Below, piece by piece: positions 41,014-48,387 of a stretch of 53,437 nt of DNA. Under the pieces are notes generated by a model. That model was given only the letters and a program-made list of their open reading frames with translations. It did not search any database and had not been told where the DNA came from. The DNA comes from Streptomyces sp. LS1784 (lineage in GTDB: Bacteria; Actinomycetota; Actinomycetes; Streptomycetales; Streptomycetaceae). The stretch is taken from assembly GCF_020103755.1 (NCBI RefSeq), contig NZ_JAHSQD010000006.1, positions 1 through 53,437 of the forward strand, given 5' to 3'. How positions within the stretch are numbered: the first letter of the stretch is position 1; each line of letters begins with the position of its first letter. The position numbers were made by a program, and so were the translations under genes.

Positions 41014-41495
41014 AAGGGGTTCTGGGCCGTCTGGGACGGGATCGGCACACCGGGGCCGCGGGTCGAGTACGGGCCCTGGTCGACCGTGCCGCTACCGCCG
41101 TTGTTCCGGTTGTCCGGGTTGCCAGTGGATGCCGGGGGCTGCGTGGCTGGCGGGGTGTCAACCGGGTCTGCGGGGGCGATCTGCTTCGGCTGTTGCACGG
41201 TGCTGTTCTCCTTCGTTTTGCTGCTGGGTTTGGCCGTGGCGGCCGGGCTTGGCGTGGTGTGTGCCGGTGCGGCGGTCGTCGGCGTGGGCAGCGCGCTCGG
41301 CACGGCTGTCGGTGAGGCCTCGGCCGGTGCGGTCGGGCTGCTGGCGTCCGTCGTGGTTGGTGTTGGGCTGGCCTCGGCGGCGACCTGTTGCTGCGGCGTC
41401 GGCTTGTCGTCTTCGCTGGTGAGCGCGGCTGCGGTCACGCTCCCGCCTGCGATCACCGCCACGCTGCCGATGATTGCCCACGTCTGCCGTCTCAA
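41010..41495 (-). CDS. membrane-anchored Pro/Thr-rich surface protein
   Basis: About 161 residues from TTG 41495 (CCAGGGGG upstream): one N-terminal membrane helix (WAIIGSVAVIAGGSVTAAA) and a long extracellular tail rich in Pro, Thr, Ala and Ser (PTPTTTDASSPTAPAEASP), ending STRGPGVPIPSQTAQNPF. It is leftward inside the rightward late operon, so is probably expressed in the lysogen. It may alter the host surface or block superinfection. Start is uncertain; the frame remains open to 41642. Confidence 0.55.
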   Translation of the reverse strand: MRRQTWAIIGSVAVIAGGSVTAAALTSEDDKPTPQQQVAAEASPTPTTTDASSPTAPAEASPTAVPSALPTPTTAAPAHTTPSPAATAKPSSKTKENSTVQQPKQIAPADPVDTPPATQPPASTGNPDNRNNGGSGTVDQGPYSTRGPGVPIPSQTAQNPF

Positions 41496-41613
41496 CGCCT
41501 GTACCCCCTGGCCTGTTTGCGGTCCCTTGACGGTACCGGCACCACCCGACACATCGCCATCACTTGCCCCGAGCCGCCCGGCCGGGGCTTCTTCATGCCC
41601 AGGAGGCGCCCCT

Positions 41614-42681
41614 ATGCGTGACGAGTTCGTGTCCCTGCTCACCAGCCAGGAGGGCTACCACGAGGGCCGCGACAGCAGCGGCGCGTGGAACAACCACCAG
41701 AAGTACTCGCCCGCCGTCCCCGGCCTGGAGTGGTCCCAGGACCAGGCATGGTGTGCGACGTTCACCGCGTGGGGCGCCACCCAGACCGAGGGGATGGCCG
41801 ACCGGTGGCCGATCACCGCCTCGTGCTGGAACGCCGTGCAGTGGTGGAAGGAGCACAGCCGCTTCACTGAGTACCCGGTACTGGGCGGCCCCTTCTACAT
41901 GGGCACGTCCGGGCAGGACCACGTCGGCGTGGTCACCGGCTACGACCAGAACACGATCTGGACCATCGAGGGCAACACCAACACGAGCGGCTCGCCCCAG
42001 GGCGACGGGGTGTACGTCCGCCAGCGGCCCCGCCGCGGCCCGGGCAGCCCGTACGGGTACGGCGTGCCCGACTACCCCGAGGGCACGATCAGCGCGGACC
42101 CGGCGCTCGGCGGAGTCCCGGCCGCTCGCGTCGGCGTCCCGCAGGTGCCGGCCGAGCCCGTCCCCGCGCCGGCCCCGGCCCCGGCCCGCCACCAGACCAC
42201 CATCGGCGGCCTGTCGTACGGCTACGGCGCCCAGGGCGACCAGGTGACCGCCGTCGGCGCGGCCCTGGTCGCGGCCGGCTTCGACGACCACTACCAGGAG
42301 GGCCCGGGCCCGAACTGGACGGACGCCGACACCGAGAACTACGCCGAGTACCAGCGGAGTCTGGGCTTCACCGGGGCGGACGCGGACGGCGTGCCGGGCG
42401 AGGCGTCGCTGCGGCAGCTGCTCGGCTACCTGCCCGGGTCCGCGCCCGACTTCCCCGGCCGGCAGTTCTTCGGCTCGGGCCAGAACAACGACTACGTGCG
42501 CCAGCTCGGCGAGCAGCTGGTCCGCAAGGGCTTCGGCGGCTCGTACCGGGTCGGCCCCGGCCCACAGTGGAGTGACGCTGACCGCCGGGCCGTCCAGGCC
42601 TTCCAGCGCTCCCGGCCCGAGCTGGCCGGCGACGCCGACGGCTACCCGGGCCCCCTGACCTGGCGCCTGCTCTTCTCCTGA
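41614..42681 (+). CDS. endolysin: CHAP-like amidase with two peptidoglycan-binding domains
   Basis: 355 residues. The N-terminal domain (1-160) has the NlpC/CHAP pattern: C47 in QAWCATFTAWGA, H103 in QDHVGVVTGY and a polar residue in IEGNTN. A PAPAPAPA linker (about 175-190) leads to two similar binding domains (TIGGLSYGYGAQGDQVTAVG, then FGSGQNNDYVRQLGEQLVRK), each ending in a DxDGxPG or DADGYPG motif. Cleaves host peptidoglycan for release. ATG 41614 has AGGAGG; the upstream open frame is the reverse of the surface-protein gene. Confidence 0.9.
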   Translation: MRDEFVSLLTSQEGYHEGRDSSGAWNNHQKYSPAVPGLEWSQDQAWCATFTAWGATQTEGMADRWPITASCWNAVQWWKEHSRFTEYPVLGGPFYMGTSGQDHVGVVTGYDQNTIWTIEGNTNTSGSPQGDGVYVRQRPRRGPGSPYGYGVPDYPEGTISADPALGGVPAARVGVPQVPAEPVPAPAPAPARHQTTIGGLSYGYGAQGDQVTAVGAALVAAGFDDHYQEGPGPNWTDADTENYAEYQRSLGFTGADADGVPGEASLRQLLGYLPGSAPDFPGRQFFGSGQNNDYVRQLGEQLVRKGFGGSYRVGPGPQWSDADRRAVQAFQRSRPELAGDADGYPGPLTWRLLFS

Positions 42682-42710
42682 CCTATCCCCACTCACAGAT
42701 CGGACATCAC

Positions 42711-42935
42711 ATGCCCAGATTCATCCTCGACCTCGCCGAGCGGACTGCCGCGACGTACGCGGTGGCGTTCCTCGGTCTGCTGCTGGCGGACGGCTTCGAC
42801 CTGACCTCGGTCGGCGCGCTGAGGGCGGCTGCGGTGGCGGCGCTGCCGGCCGCGCTGACCGTCCTGAAGGGTGCGATCAGCACGTTCGTGGGTGACCCGA
42901 ACTCGGCGGCCCTGCTGGCCCGGAGCCGCGAGTGA
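42711..42935 (+). CDS. holin
   Basis: 74 residues. FILDLAERTAATYAVAFLGL and an Ala/Leu-rich second segment (LRAAAVAALPAALTVLKGAI), ending FVGDPNSAALLARSRE: the r1t-type holin common in actinophages. Makes membrane lesions that time lysis. Confidence 0.8.
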   Translation: MPRFILDLAERTAATYAVAFLGLLLADGFDLTSVGALRAAAVAALPAALTVLKGAISTFVGDPNSAALLARSRE

Positions 42936-43198
42936 CCGGCCCCGCCCCGGATGCCGGGATCGTGATCACTGCTACCCAGATGTACGAGGAGGTCCGGCGC
43001 GTGGGCGATGGCCTGATCCGGCTGGAGGCCAAGCTCGATGCGCTCGGCGCCGCTGATCGGGACGTCGACACCAGACTCGCCGACCACGAGGGGCGCCTGC
43101 GCCGTCTGGAGGCTGGCCGGTGGCCACTACCTGCCGTTGGGGCCCTGACCGGCATAGCCGGCCTGATCGCTGGTGTCGCCCCGCTCATCTCCCGCTGA
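42932..43198 (+). CDS. second lysis-cassette membrane protein, 88 aa
   Basis: 88 residues, GTGA-coupled to the holin: a coiled coil (ATQMYEEVRRVGDGLIRLEA, LADHEGRLRRLEAG) and one C-terminal membrane helix (LPAVGALTGIAGLIAGVAPL). XhlA-like proteins with this layout cooperate with holins. Last rightward gene of the late operon. Confidence 0.7.
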   Translation: MTGPAPDAGIVITATQMYEEVRRVGDGLIRLEAKLDALGAADRDVDTRLADHEGRLRRLEAGRWPLPAVGALTGIAGLIAGVAPLISR

Positions 43199-43204
43199 AC
43201 CAGC

Positions 43205-43238
43205 ACGCCCCCGCTCGGCTTCGGCCGGGCGGGGGCGT
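43205..43238. terminator. bidirectional terminator with UUCG loop at the end of the late operon
   Basis: ACGCCCCCGC (43205-43214) pairs with 43229-43238; the stem continues with CGGC/GCCG to a TTCG tetraloop (43220-43223), about 15 bp in all. It separates the late operon from the leftward genes. Confidence 0.85.
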
Positions 43239-43246
43239 TCCGTCGT

Positions 43247-43807
43247 TCAGCTGGTCCATGCCTTGATCTCGGCCGGATTCCACAGCGGGGTCCGGCCCAC
43301 CCGTCGAACGGGGGCGGGAGCTTGCCCTCGTGCAACGTAGGAGCTCCACGTCCCGGGCGCGATTGGCCTGCCCGCCGCGCGCAGGTAGTCGAGCACCTGC
43401 TGGCGGGTCCATCCGTCATCTGCTGCACCGGCCGCATAGGAGGGCACCGGGGTGCGAGGGTGGGCGCCGACAATGGAGTAGGCAGGGTTGATGCGACGGG
43501 CCTGCTGTTCCAGGTAGTCGTGCGGGTCCATCTCGGAGTCGTCCGGGTAGGCGGACCAGGCGGACCAGGGAACGAAGACGGGCTCGCCCAGGTCGTCGTC
43601 GGCGTGCCACTGTTCGGCGTCCGGGATCAGCGAGCGAACCGTGCCGAGAGCGCACCAGATCACGCCAGCGGTGGCGAGGCTGCGCTGTTGGACGGCCTCG
43701 GCCAGCGCGCGGGCACGTGGGGAGAGCTGGTCGAGGTCGATGTCTTCGTACCGGGCGTGGTCGCACTCCGGGGCCGCGCGCAGGGCGAGGCGGGCAATGG
43801 TGGGCAT
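43247..43807 (-). CDS. lysogeny-region protein with C-terminal excisionase-like HTH, 186 aa
   Basis: 186 residues. The N-terminal about 120 (ATAGVIWCALGTVRSLIPDA, WSAYPDDSEMDPHDYLEQQA) are unassigned. The last 60 (GWTRQQVLDYLRAAGRPIA, GTWSSYVARGQAPAPVRRV, RTPLWNPAEIKAWTS) are a MerR/AlpA-type DNA-binding domain. ATGA-coupled to the upstream gene under the operator-controlled promoter at 44275-44304. Confidence 0.65.
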   Translation of the reverse strand: MPTIARLALRAAPECDHARYEDIDLDQLSPRARALAEAVQQRSLATAGVIWCALGTVRSLIPDAEQWHADDDLGEPVFVPWSAWSAYPDDSEMDPHDYLEQQARRINPAYSIVGAHPRTPVPSYAAGAADDGWTRQQVLDYLRAAGRPIAPGTWSSYVARGQAPAPVRRVGRTPLWNPAEIKAWTS

Positions 43808-44235
43808 CAGGCACCGTCCTCGGCAAGCCTGTCAAGGCGCTCGTCCTCAGCGTCGACTCGGGCCTGCATGTCCAGCAGCCGCTGGGTGCGGGCTGCCTTT
43901 GCCTGCCGGTACGCCTCCGCGATGCCGGGCGCGTCGTCCAGTCGCTCCATGTCGATCAGGTACACCGCGAGGCGCTCGCCCTTGTACGGGCCGCCCTGCG
44001 AGATGAACTCCTGGTCGAGGCCGATTCGCTGGAGCGCCACCGCGTCGCGGTCGAGGTCGAAGGTCTCGCGGGTGACGCCGAGGTAGACCCGCTCCCCGGT
44101 GAACTGCTTGCCCGTGATGGTGACCTGCTCTCCAGCTGCATAGGCGGCGGCGAGCACCTCGGGCCTGCCAACCGCGCCAAGCCCCAAGTGTTCCGTGGTC
44201 CGGAGGTTCTTCGTGATCCCGATCGGGACGTCCAT
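43807..44235 (-). CDS. hypothetical protein with C-terminal coiled coil, 142 aa
   Basis: About 142 residues. Strand-rich front (EQVTITGKQFTGERVYLGVT), a middle KGERLAVYLIDMERLDDA and a charged coil (RLLDMQARVDAEDERLDRLA). ATG 44235 is preferred: GGGGA lies 7 bases upstream, while ATG 44241 abuts it. First gene of the leftward pair. Unknown role. Confidence 0.6.
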   Translation of the reverse strand: MDVPIGITKNLRTTEHLGLGAVGRPEVLAAAYAAGEQVTITGKQFTGERVYLGVTRETFDLDRDAVALQRIGLDQEFISQGGPYKGERLAVYLIDMERLDDAPGIAEAYRQAKAARTQRLLDMQARVDAEDERLDRLAEDGA

Positions 44236-44274
44236 ACCCATTCCCCTTTTTGGTGGCTGCGTGCCGACAGCAGA

Positions 44275-44310
44275 AAGCTACAGCCTCACGCTGTACAGCG
44301 TCAAGCTGTA
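44275..44310 (-). promoter_or_regulatory. leftward promoter covered by tandem dyad operators
   Basis: Leftward -35 TTGACG (complement of 44299-44304) and -10 TAGCTT (complement of 44275-44280), spacer 18. Two copies of the dyad TACAGC-N5-GCTGTA lie at 44279-44295 and 44294-44310, spaced 15 bp and covering both elements. A repressor bound here would shut the pair 43247-44235. The binder is unknown. Confidence 0.65.
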
Positions 44311-44356
44311 TTCGGGTTGCGTCACGCCGCCTGCCACGCCGGATACGATCTGGCAC

Positions 44357-44446
44357 ATCGGCCCCACCCCAGCGGGGATGGCTCGACGGTTGCCCAACTT
44401 GGCACAGTCGACCTGAGGCAGGCCCCGCATTCGCGGGGATGGTTCG
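44357..44446 (+). CRISPR. two-repeat type I-E-like mini-CRISPR without cas genes
   Basis: Two 29-nt repeats (44357-44385, 44418-44446) flank a 32-nt spacer (44386-44417): exactly type I-E dimensions. The second repeat has the family layout: CCCCGC, 4-nt loop, GCGGGG, then AT and a CG end; the first matches it at 20 of the last 26 positions with a weakened palindrome. A degenerate third hairpin (GCCCGC/GCGGGC, 44472-44487) follows at shorter spacing. A TACGAT -10-like hexamer (44344-44349) ends 7 bases before the first repeat. No cas genes are in the window. Confidence 0.55.
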
Positions 44447-44494
44447 TGGCCCTGTTTCAACGGCTCGTTGCGCCCGCGCTCGCGGGCAACAGAA

Positions 44495-44526
44495 CGCCCC
44501 CGCTCTCCTTCAGGAGGGCGGGGGCG
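44495..44526. terminator. bidirectional terminator
   Basis: CGCCCCCGC (44495-44503) pairs with GCGGGGGCG (44518-44526) and inner TCTCC with GGAGG around TTCA: about 14 bp. It serves the leftward lipoprotein gene ending at 44540 and any rightward RNA from the mini-CRISPR. Confidence 0.8.
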
Positions 44527-44539
44527 CTTCGCCGTTCCG

Positions 44540-45088
44540 TCAGACGGCGGCCTGCAGTCCCTGCGCCTGGTCGGGCGTCAGCAGCTTCGACACCCTGACC
44601 AGCACCGGGCCGCGCACGTAGTCGTACTCCATCAGCGCGGGCATGCCCTTGACGATGCCCTGGATGTAGTCAGCGCGGGTTTTGGCGTCGGCTTCGGTGG
44701 CGAACACCTCGATGGCGCCGCCACGGTTGACCGAGTCGTCCTTCTCCCCTTCGACGTCGGCGGCCTTGATGCGCGAGTCCGCGAACGTGACCTTGGACGT
44801 GTACTGGCCCGGCCGTCCGAGCAAGTGGTTCGGGTCCGACTCGGCGGTCACCGGCGCGCCCGCCTTGACGGACTTCACGGTCGCGGCAAGCTTCGCGAGG
44901 ACGGCTGTCGCATCGGCTGCGGGGGCAGGTGCGCTGGGTTGTGCGGGAGCGGCGGCTCCGCCGGTCTGAACTGCGGCCGCACCGGTCGGGGCTGCGGCGG
45001 CCGGCTTGTCGGCCGAGTTACTGCTGGAGCAGGCTGCGGTTGCGGCGAGCAGGGCAGCGGCGGTGAGGCTGAGGGTGGTGCGGCGCAT
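44540..45088 (-). CDS. exported lipoprotein
   Basis: 182 residues. Signal peptide MRRTTLSLTAAALLAATAAC with lipidated Cys at 20, an Ala/Pro linker (25-60) and a folded domain (LAKLAATVKSVKAGAPVTAE, IEVFATEADAKTRADYIQGI, YVRGPVLVRVSKLLT). It would sit on the outer face of the host membrane. Same form as many actinobacterial lipoproteins; in a prophage it suggests lysogenic conversion or superinfection exclusion. Confidence 0.75.
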   Translation of the reverse strand: MRRTTLSLTAAALLAATAACSSSNSADKPAAAAPTGAAAVQTGGAAAPAQPSAPAPAADATAVLAKLAATVKSVKAGAPVTAESDPNHLLGRPGQYTSKVTFADSRIKAADVEGEKDDSVNRGGAIEVFATEADAKTRADYIQGIVKGMPALMEYDYVRGPVLVRVSKLLTPDQAQGLQAAV

Positions 45089-45180
45089 GGTCCCCCCTGG
45101 GACACGGGTTTGTGGTGAGGGGACCGTATCGGCCGGGGACGTCGGGTTTGGCCGGGTTAGCCGACCTGTGACCTAACGGG

Positions 45181-45432
45181 TCAGGCCTCGGCGCCGTCGA
45201 GCGCCTTCTTCGCGGCCTGGAGGGACTGCTGTCACGCCTTGTAGTGCTCGCCTGCCTGCCGGGCCTGCTCCCAGTAGGGGTGCTCCTCCAGCGCCGCGGC
45301 TGCGGCCAGGTAGGTCTCGCGTGCGGCCTCGACGTCGCCGCCGACCTCCCGTGCCGCAGTCATGCCCCGGTCCGCCGCCAGCGCGGCAGTGTGGAGAGGC
45401 AGCAGGTCATCGGGGAGCGCGAGGTCGGCCAT
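45181..45432 (-). pseudogene. small helical protein gene interrupted by an in-frame TGA
   Basis: From ATG 45432 the frame encodes LALPDDLLPLHTAALAADRG and further helices to HYKA, where TGA (45232-45234) stops it. The same frame continues QQSLQAAKKALDGAEA to a second TGA at 45181-45183. The coding pattern clearly continues past the first stop, so this is a nonsense mutation (66 of about 83 residues left) or a readthrough site. Confidence 0.55.
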
Positions 45433-45484
45433 GCAGACATCGTACGACCAGGTTCGAACAAGCCGAGGCAGGTAGGCTCACGCC

Positions 45485-46111
45485 ATGCGCTCCGTGGTGT
45501 TCGACATCGGCGAGACCCTGACCAGCGACACTCGCTACTGGGGTGACTGGGCCCGATGGCTCGATGTCCCAACACACACGATGTCCGCGCTGGTCGGCTC
45601 GGTGCTGGCCCACGGCCGCGACAACGCCGACGCGATCCGGATCATCAGGCCGGGCGTCGACGTGGCTGCCGAATGGCAGGCCCGGCAGGCGGCCGGCCAG
45701 GGCGACTACCTCGACGAGTCTGACCTCTACCCGGACGTGCGCCCGGCACTGTCCCGGCTGCGCGAGGCCGGGCTGTGGGTGGGCATCGCGGGCAACCAGA
45801 ACGCCGCGGTCTCGGCCCTGCTAGCCGATCTCGCGCTTCCGGCAGACGCCATCGCCACCTCGGCCGAATGGGGAGCGTCCAAGCCATCGCCGACCTTCTT
45901 CGAGCGGGTGATGGAGTGGGCGCCCGGCGAGCCTCACGAGATCGTGTACGTCGGCGATCACCCGGCAAACGACGTGGCGCCTGCCCAGGCCGCCGGCCTC
46001 CGGGCCGTGCATCTTCGCCGCGGCCCGATCGGCCTCACAACCAACGCGCCGGATGCGGACTGGACCGTGAACTCGCTGACAGAGCTGGCCGAGCTGCTGG
46101 CTGGCCTGTAG
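45485..46111 (+). CDS. HAD-superfamily hydrolase
   Basis: 208 residues. Motif I VVFDIGETLT (nucleophile D7; the usual second Asp is Gly, a DxGET variant), motif II-like VGIAGNQN, motif III Lys in GASKPSP and motif IV IVYVGDHPANDV. Probably a phosphatase on a small metabolite; substrate unknown. TAGGCT lies 6 bases before ATG, so a leaderless transcript is likely. Probable cargo gene, not needed for phage growth. Confidence 0.85.
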   Translation: MRSVVFDIGETLTSDTRYWGDWARWLDVPTHTMSALVGSVLAHGRDNADAIRIIRPGVDVAAEWQARQAAGQGDYLDESDLYPDVRPALSRLREAGLWVGIAGNQNAAVSALLADLALPADAIATSAEWGASKPSPTFFERVMEWAPGEPHEIVYVGDHPANDVAPAQAAGLRAVHLRRGPIGLTTNAPDADWTVNSLTELAELLAGL

Positions 46112-46210
46112 CAGGACCGCCCCGGCAGTCACGCCGCCGGGGCGAATCCGCCCAGTGCCCGCACGGGCGCCGGTACCGTTCCGAGTGCGACCACGGAACG
46201 GAGCCAAACT

Positions 46211-47395
46211 ATGCCCGGCACGACTGCTGCCGCACTCGGTCAGCGGATCGAAACCGCCCGACACGCAGCCGGACTGACTCGGCACCAGGTGTTCGACGCG
46301 TCCGGCGTGAGCGTCAGCATGCTCCGCAAGGTTGAGGGTGGGGAGCGTTGGCCCTCCGACTCCGTGCTCGATGCCCTGGCGCGGGCAGTCCAGACCACGC
46401 CGGAGGAACTGCTGGCGGGGCCCCGCCGTACGGACAGCCGGGTTCACCAGGCCATTCCCGAGCTGCAGCGCGTGATTGCCGCCTACGACCTGCCGGAGGA
46501 CGGCCCGGTCCGGCCGCTGCCCGAACTGGCGGCGGCTGTCGATCGGGCGGTCGAGGACCGGGTGCAGTCGCAGTACGCCCGGCTCGCCGAGCAGATGCCG
46601 CGCCTGCTGGAGGAGTTGTTCCGTGCGGTCGACCGGGCAGGCGGCGCCGACCGCGCGCAGGCCGCCCGCTACCTCGCGCTGGTCATCCGGTCAGCGGACG
46701 CGGTGGCCTACAAGTACGGCTACGGGGATCTATCGGCCAGGCTGGTCGAGTTGATGCGGTGGGCTGCATCGCTCGCCGCCGACCCAGCTTTGGAAGCCGC
46801 GGCAGCCTACGTTCGCATGGAGACGTTCTTCTCTGCTGGCCAGCTCGGTTCTGGATTGCGGTCGCTTCGGGTCGCTGTTGACCGGATGCCGGCACCCAGC
46901 ACAGAGCCCCTCATGGCTGCGGCGGCGGCGTTGCACATGCGGGCTGCGGTTGTGGCGGGCCGGATGCGTCGGCCCGACGAGGCCCGGACTCACCTCCGTG
47001 AGGCCGAGGCGCTCGCCGTCCGGGTCCGCGAGCGGCTGTACGACGGAACAGCGGTGGGCCCGGATTCGCTGGAGATTCATCGGCTGGCGGTGGCGGTCGA
47101 GCTGGGCGAGTCGGGTGATCTGCGGGAAGCGGTCGATGCGGCGGCGCGGTGGGCGCCGCCGCGGAGCCTGCCGGCTGAGCGCCGGTCGCACTACTACATC
47201 GACCTCAGCAGGGCTCAGGTGCAACTCGGCCGGCCGCAGCATGCTGCGGAGTCGCTGCTGGTGGCGCGGCAGATTGCGCCACAGCACGTGCGGGAGCACG
47301 GACAGGTGCGGGCCGAGCTGGCAACGATGGTGCGGCTGACCCGAGGGCGTGACGCCCGGGTGATGGCGCTTGCTCGGTGGGCTCGGGCTGTGTAG
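46211..47395 (+). CDS. XRE regulator with helical-repeat C-terminal domain, 394 aa
   Basis: An N-terminal HTH (LGQRIETARHAAGLTRHQVF, then SGVSVSMLRKVEGGERW) at about 8-65, then about 320 residues of paired helices (ARYLALVIRSADAVAYKYGY, LEAAAAYVRMETFFSAGQLG, AAAALHMRAAVVAGRMRRPD) resembling TPR units. HTH plus TPR is the layout of peptide-sensing RRNPP regulators and of many Streptomyces XRE regulators. ACGGAG precedes ATG. The next genes are small cytoplasmic Cys-containing proteins, not exported peptides. The 99 bp upstream hold no strong hairpin. Confidence 0.75.
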   Translation: MPGTTAAALGQRIETARHAAGLTRHQVFDASGVSVSMLRKVEGGERWPSDSVLDALARAVQTTPEELLAGPRRTDSRVHQAIPELQRVIAAYDLPEDGPVRPLPELAAAVDRAVEDRVQSQYARLAEQMPRLLEELFRAVDRAGGADRAQAARYLALVIRSADAVAYKYGYGDLSARLVELMRWAASLAADPALEAAAAYVRMETFFSAGQLGSGLRSLRVAVDRMPAPSTEPLMAAAAALHMRAAVVAGRMRRPDEARTHLREAEALAVRVRERLYDGTAVGPDSLEIHRLAVAVELGESGDLREAVDAAARWAPPRSLPAERRSHYYIDLSRAQVQLGRPQHAAESLLVARQIAPQHVREHGQVRAELATMVRLTRGRDARVMALARWARAV

Positions 47396-47447
47396 GTGCC
47401 ACAGGTTGTGACACTTCCGGGGGTAGCGGTCGGGGATCGTAGTCGGC

Positions 47448-47654
47448 GTGACAGGGACACCGAACCCGATCGCTATTGACCCGGCAACGATCAGCCCCGC
47501 GCGACTCCACGGAGAGGCATGCGTGGCATGCGGCTCCCCGGAGCCACCGCTGATCCCGGCCGGCCATGTCTACACGCCGACCGGCGAGGACTCCGCCCCG
47601 CTCGGCTGGCCTGTGGTGGCACACCCGGACTGCACACCCAAGGAGAGTGCCTGA
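47448..47654 (+). CDS. small Cys-containing protein, 68 aa
   Basis: 68 residues from GTG, with CVACGSPEPPLIPAGHVYTP and a late HPDC: three Cys and a His for one zinc. No ribosome site; a TAGTCG hexamer just upstream suggests a leaderless mRNA. The 52-bp gap after the XRE gene contains GTGCCACAGGTTGTGACAC, with GTG/CAC ends. Coupled to the next gene. Confidence 0.55.
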   Translation: MTGTPNPIAIDPATISPARLHGEACVACGSPEPPLIPAGHVYTPTGEDSAPLGWPVVAHPDCTPKESA

Positions 47655-47806
47655 TGCACCCCAACGACAAGCCGACCTACGAGGCGATCGACCCGCAGCA
47701 GCTGGCGGCCATCGAGGCCAGCTTCGACGAGCTCGGCGCGCACATCCGTTCCCTCCCGGCAGCCGATGAGGCAGCACCGGCCGAGGCCTCGAAGGCGGAT
47801 CGGTGA
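47654..47806 (+). CDS. small acidic protein, 50 aa
   Basis: 50 residues, coupled at both ends. A single helix (PQQLAAIEASFDELGAHIRS) and an acidic Ala-rich tail. Unknown. Confidence 0.45.
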   Translation: MHPNDKPTYEAIDPQQLAAIEASFDELGAHIRSLPAADEAAPAEASKADR

Positions 47807-47988
47807 GCGGCACCCCGCCGCCGGCCGACCTGTGTAGCGGGTACTGCGTGGTGTGCGGTGAGTACGGCCGCGGCACGTACAACGCCCCGATCAACAGCCA
47901 CTCGGACACGATCCGCGACCACGTCGGCTGCGCTGGCACCGCCCCGGACGGCGTCCGCAGCCGTCACCTGCCGCACGGTATCCGCTGA
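47803..47988 (+). CDS. small zinc-binding-like protein, 61 aa
   Basis: 61 residues with CSGYCVVCGEYG and a late HVGC, four Cys plus His. Similar in style to the 68-aa protein two genes upstream, so the three-gene cluster may work together with the XRE regulator. Confidence 0.55.
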   Translation: MSGTPPPADLCSGYCVVCGEYGRGTYNAPINSHSDTIRDHVGCAGTAPDGVRSRHLPHGIR

Positions 47989-48026
47989 CCTCCTGGCCGG
48001 CCGTACGGCGGCGCGGCCGGCCGGGA

Positions 48027-48269
48027 TCACTTCTCGCGGAACAGCCGCCACAGCGGCACACCGATCGCCCGTGCGATCGCGCCCAGCTGATCAAGGGTGG
48101 CTGGTACGAGCCCGTTCTCTAGCCGCCCGATGGTCCGCCGATCAAGGCCTGCGCGTTCCCCGAGCTTCTCCTGCGTGAGGTCGGCTTGTCGTCTGAGCGA
48201 TAAGATCCGCGCCCCTACGTCTCTGCGGTCACGGATCTGCTGGTCATCGGGTTGGTACGGGGCTGGCAC
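48027..48269 (-). CDS. small XRE HTH regulator, 80 aa
   Basis: 80 residues, a full XRE domain: VGARILSLRRQADLTQEKLG, ERAGLDRRTIGRLENGLVPA and LGAIARAIGVPLWRLFREK. GTG 48269 has only an abutting AAGGG, so the transcript may be leaderless. Divergent from the 48388 gene with palindromes between. Confidence 0.75.
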   Translation of the reverse strand: MPAPYQPDDQQIRDRRDVGARILSLRRQADLTQEKLGERAGLDRRTIGRLENGLVPATLDQLGAIARAIGVPLWRLFREK

Positions 48270-48272
48270 CCC

Positions 48273-48312
48273 TTGACGCTGACCGGATCATGATCAAAAG
48301 TCTGTACCGGTA
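48273..48312. promoter_or_regulatory. divergent control region with two palindromes
   Basis: TTGACG (48273-48278), the palindrome GATCATGATC (48286-48295) and the palindrome TACCGGTA (48305-48312) lie between the XRE gene and the gene at 48388. The first is the better operator candidate for the small XRE protein. Confidence 0.4.
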
Positions 48313-48387
48313 TGCCGCCATTTATCGTCCACCAGTTCGATGCAGCCGACCCGCCGCAGCCCGGGGGGACCTGAACCGGGAGCACCT

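Larger units (their letters stand above)
44356..44526 (+). ncRNA. predicted small RNA carrying the mini-CRISPR repeats
   Basis: A TACGAT -10-like hexamer at 44344-44349 would start RNA near 44356, at the first repeat; the hairpin at 44495-44526 would end it, giving about 170 nt with no ORF of note. No good -35 at standard spacing was found. Inferred transcript. Confidence 0.3.

Noticed and set aside
41086..41613. N-terminal extension of the endolysin
   Set aside because: Cys/Val/Gly-rich reading is the reverse complement of the leftward surface protein; AGGAGG before ATG 41614 fixes the start.
44467..44495. Third CRISPR repeat
   Set aside because: A GCCCGC/GCGGGC hairpin is present but the spacing is 20 nt instead of 32 and the flanks do not match, so it is mentioned only as possible degeneration.
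46211..47806. Arbitrium (aimR-aimP) system
   Set aside because: Regulator size and layout fit, but the downstream small proteins have no export signal.
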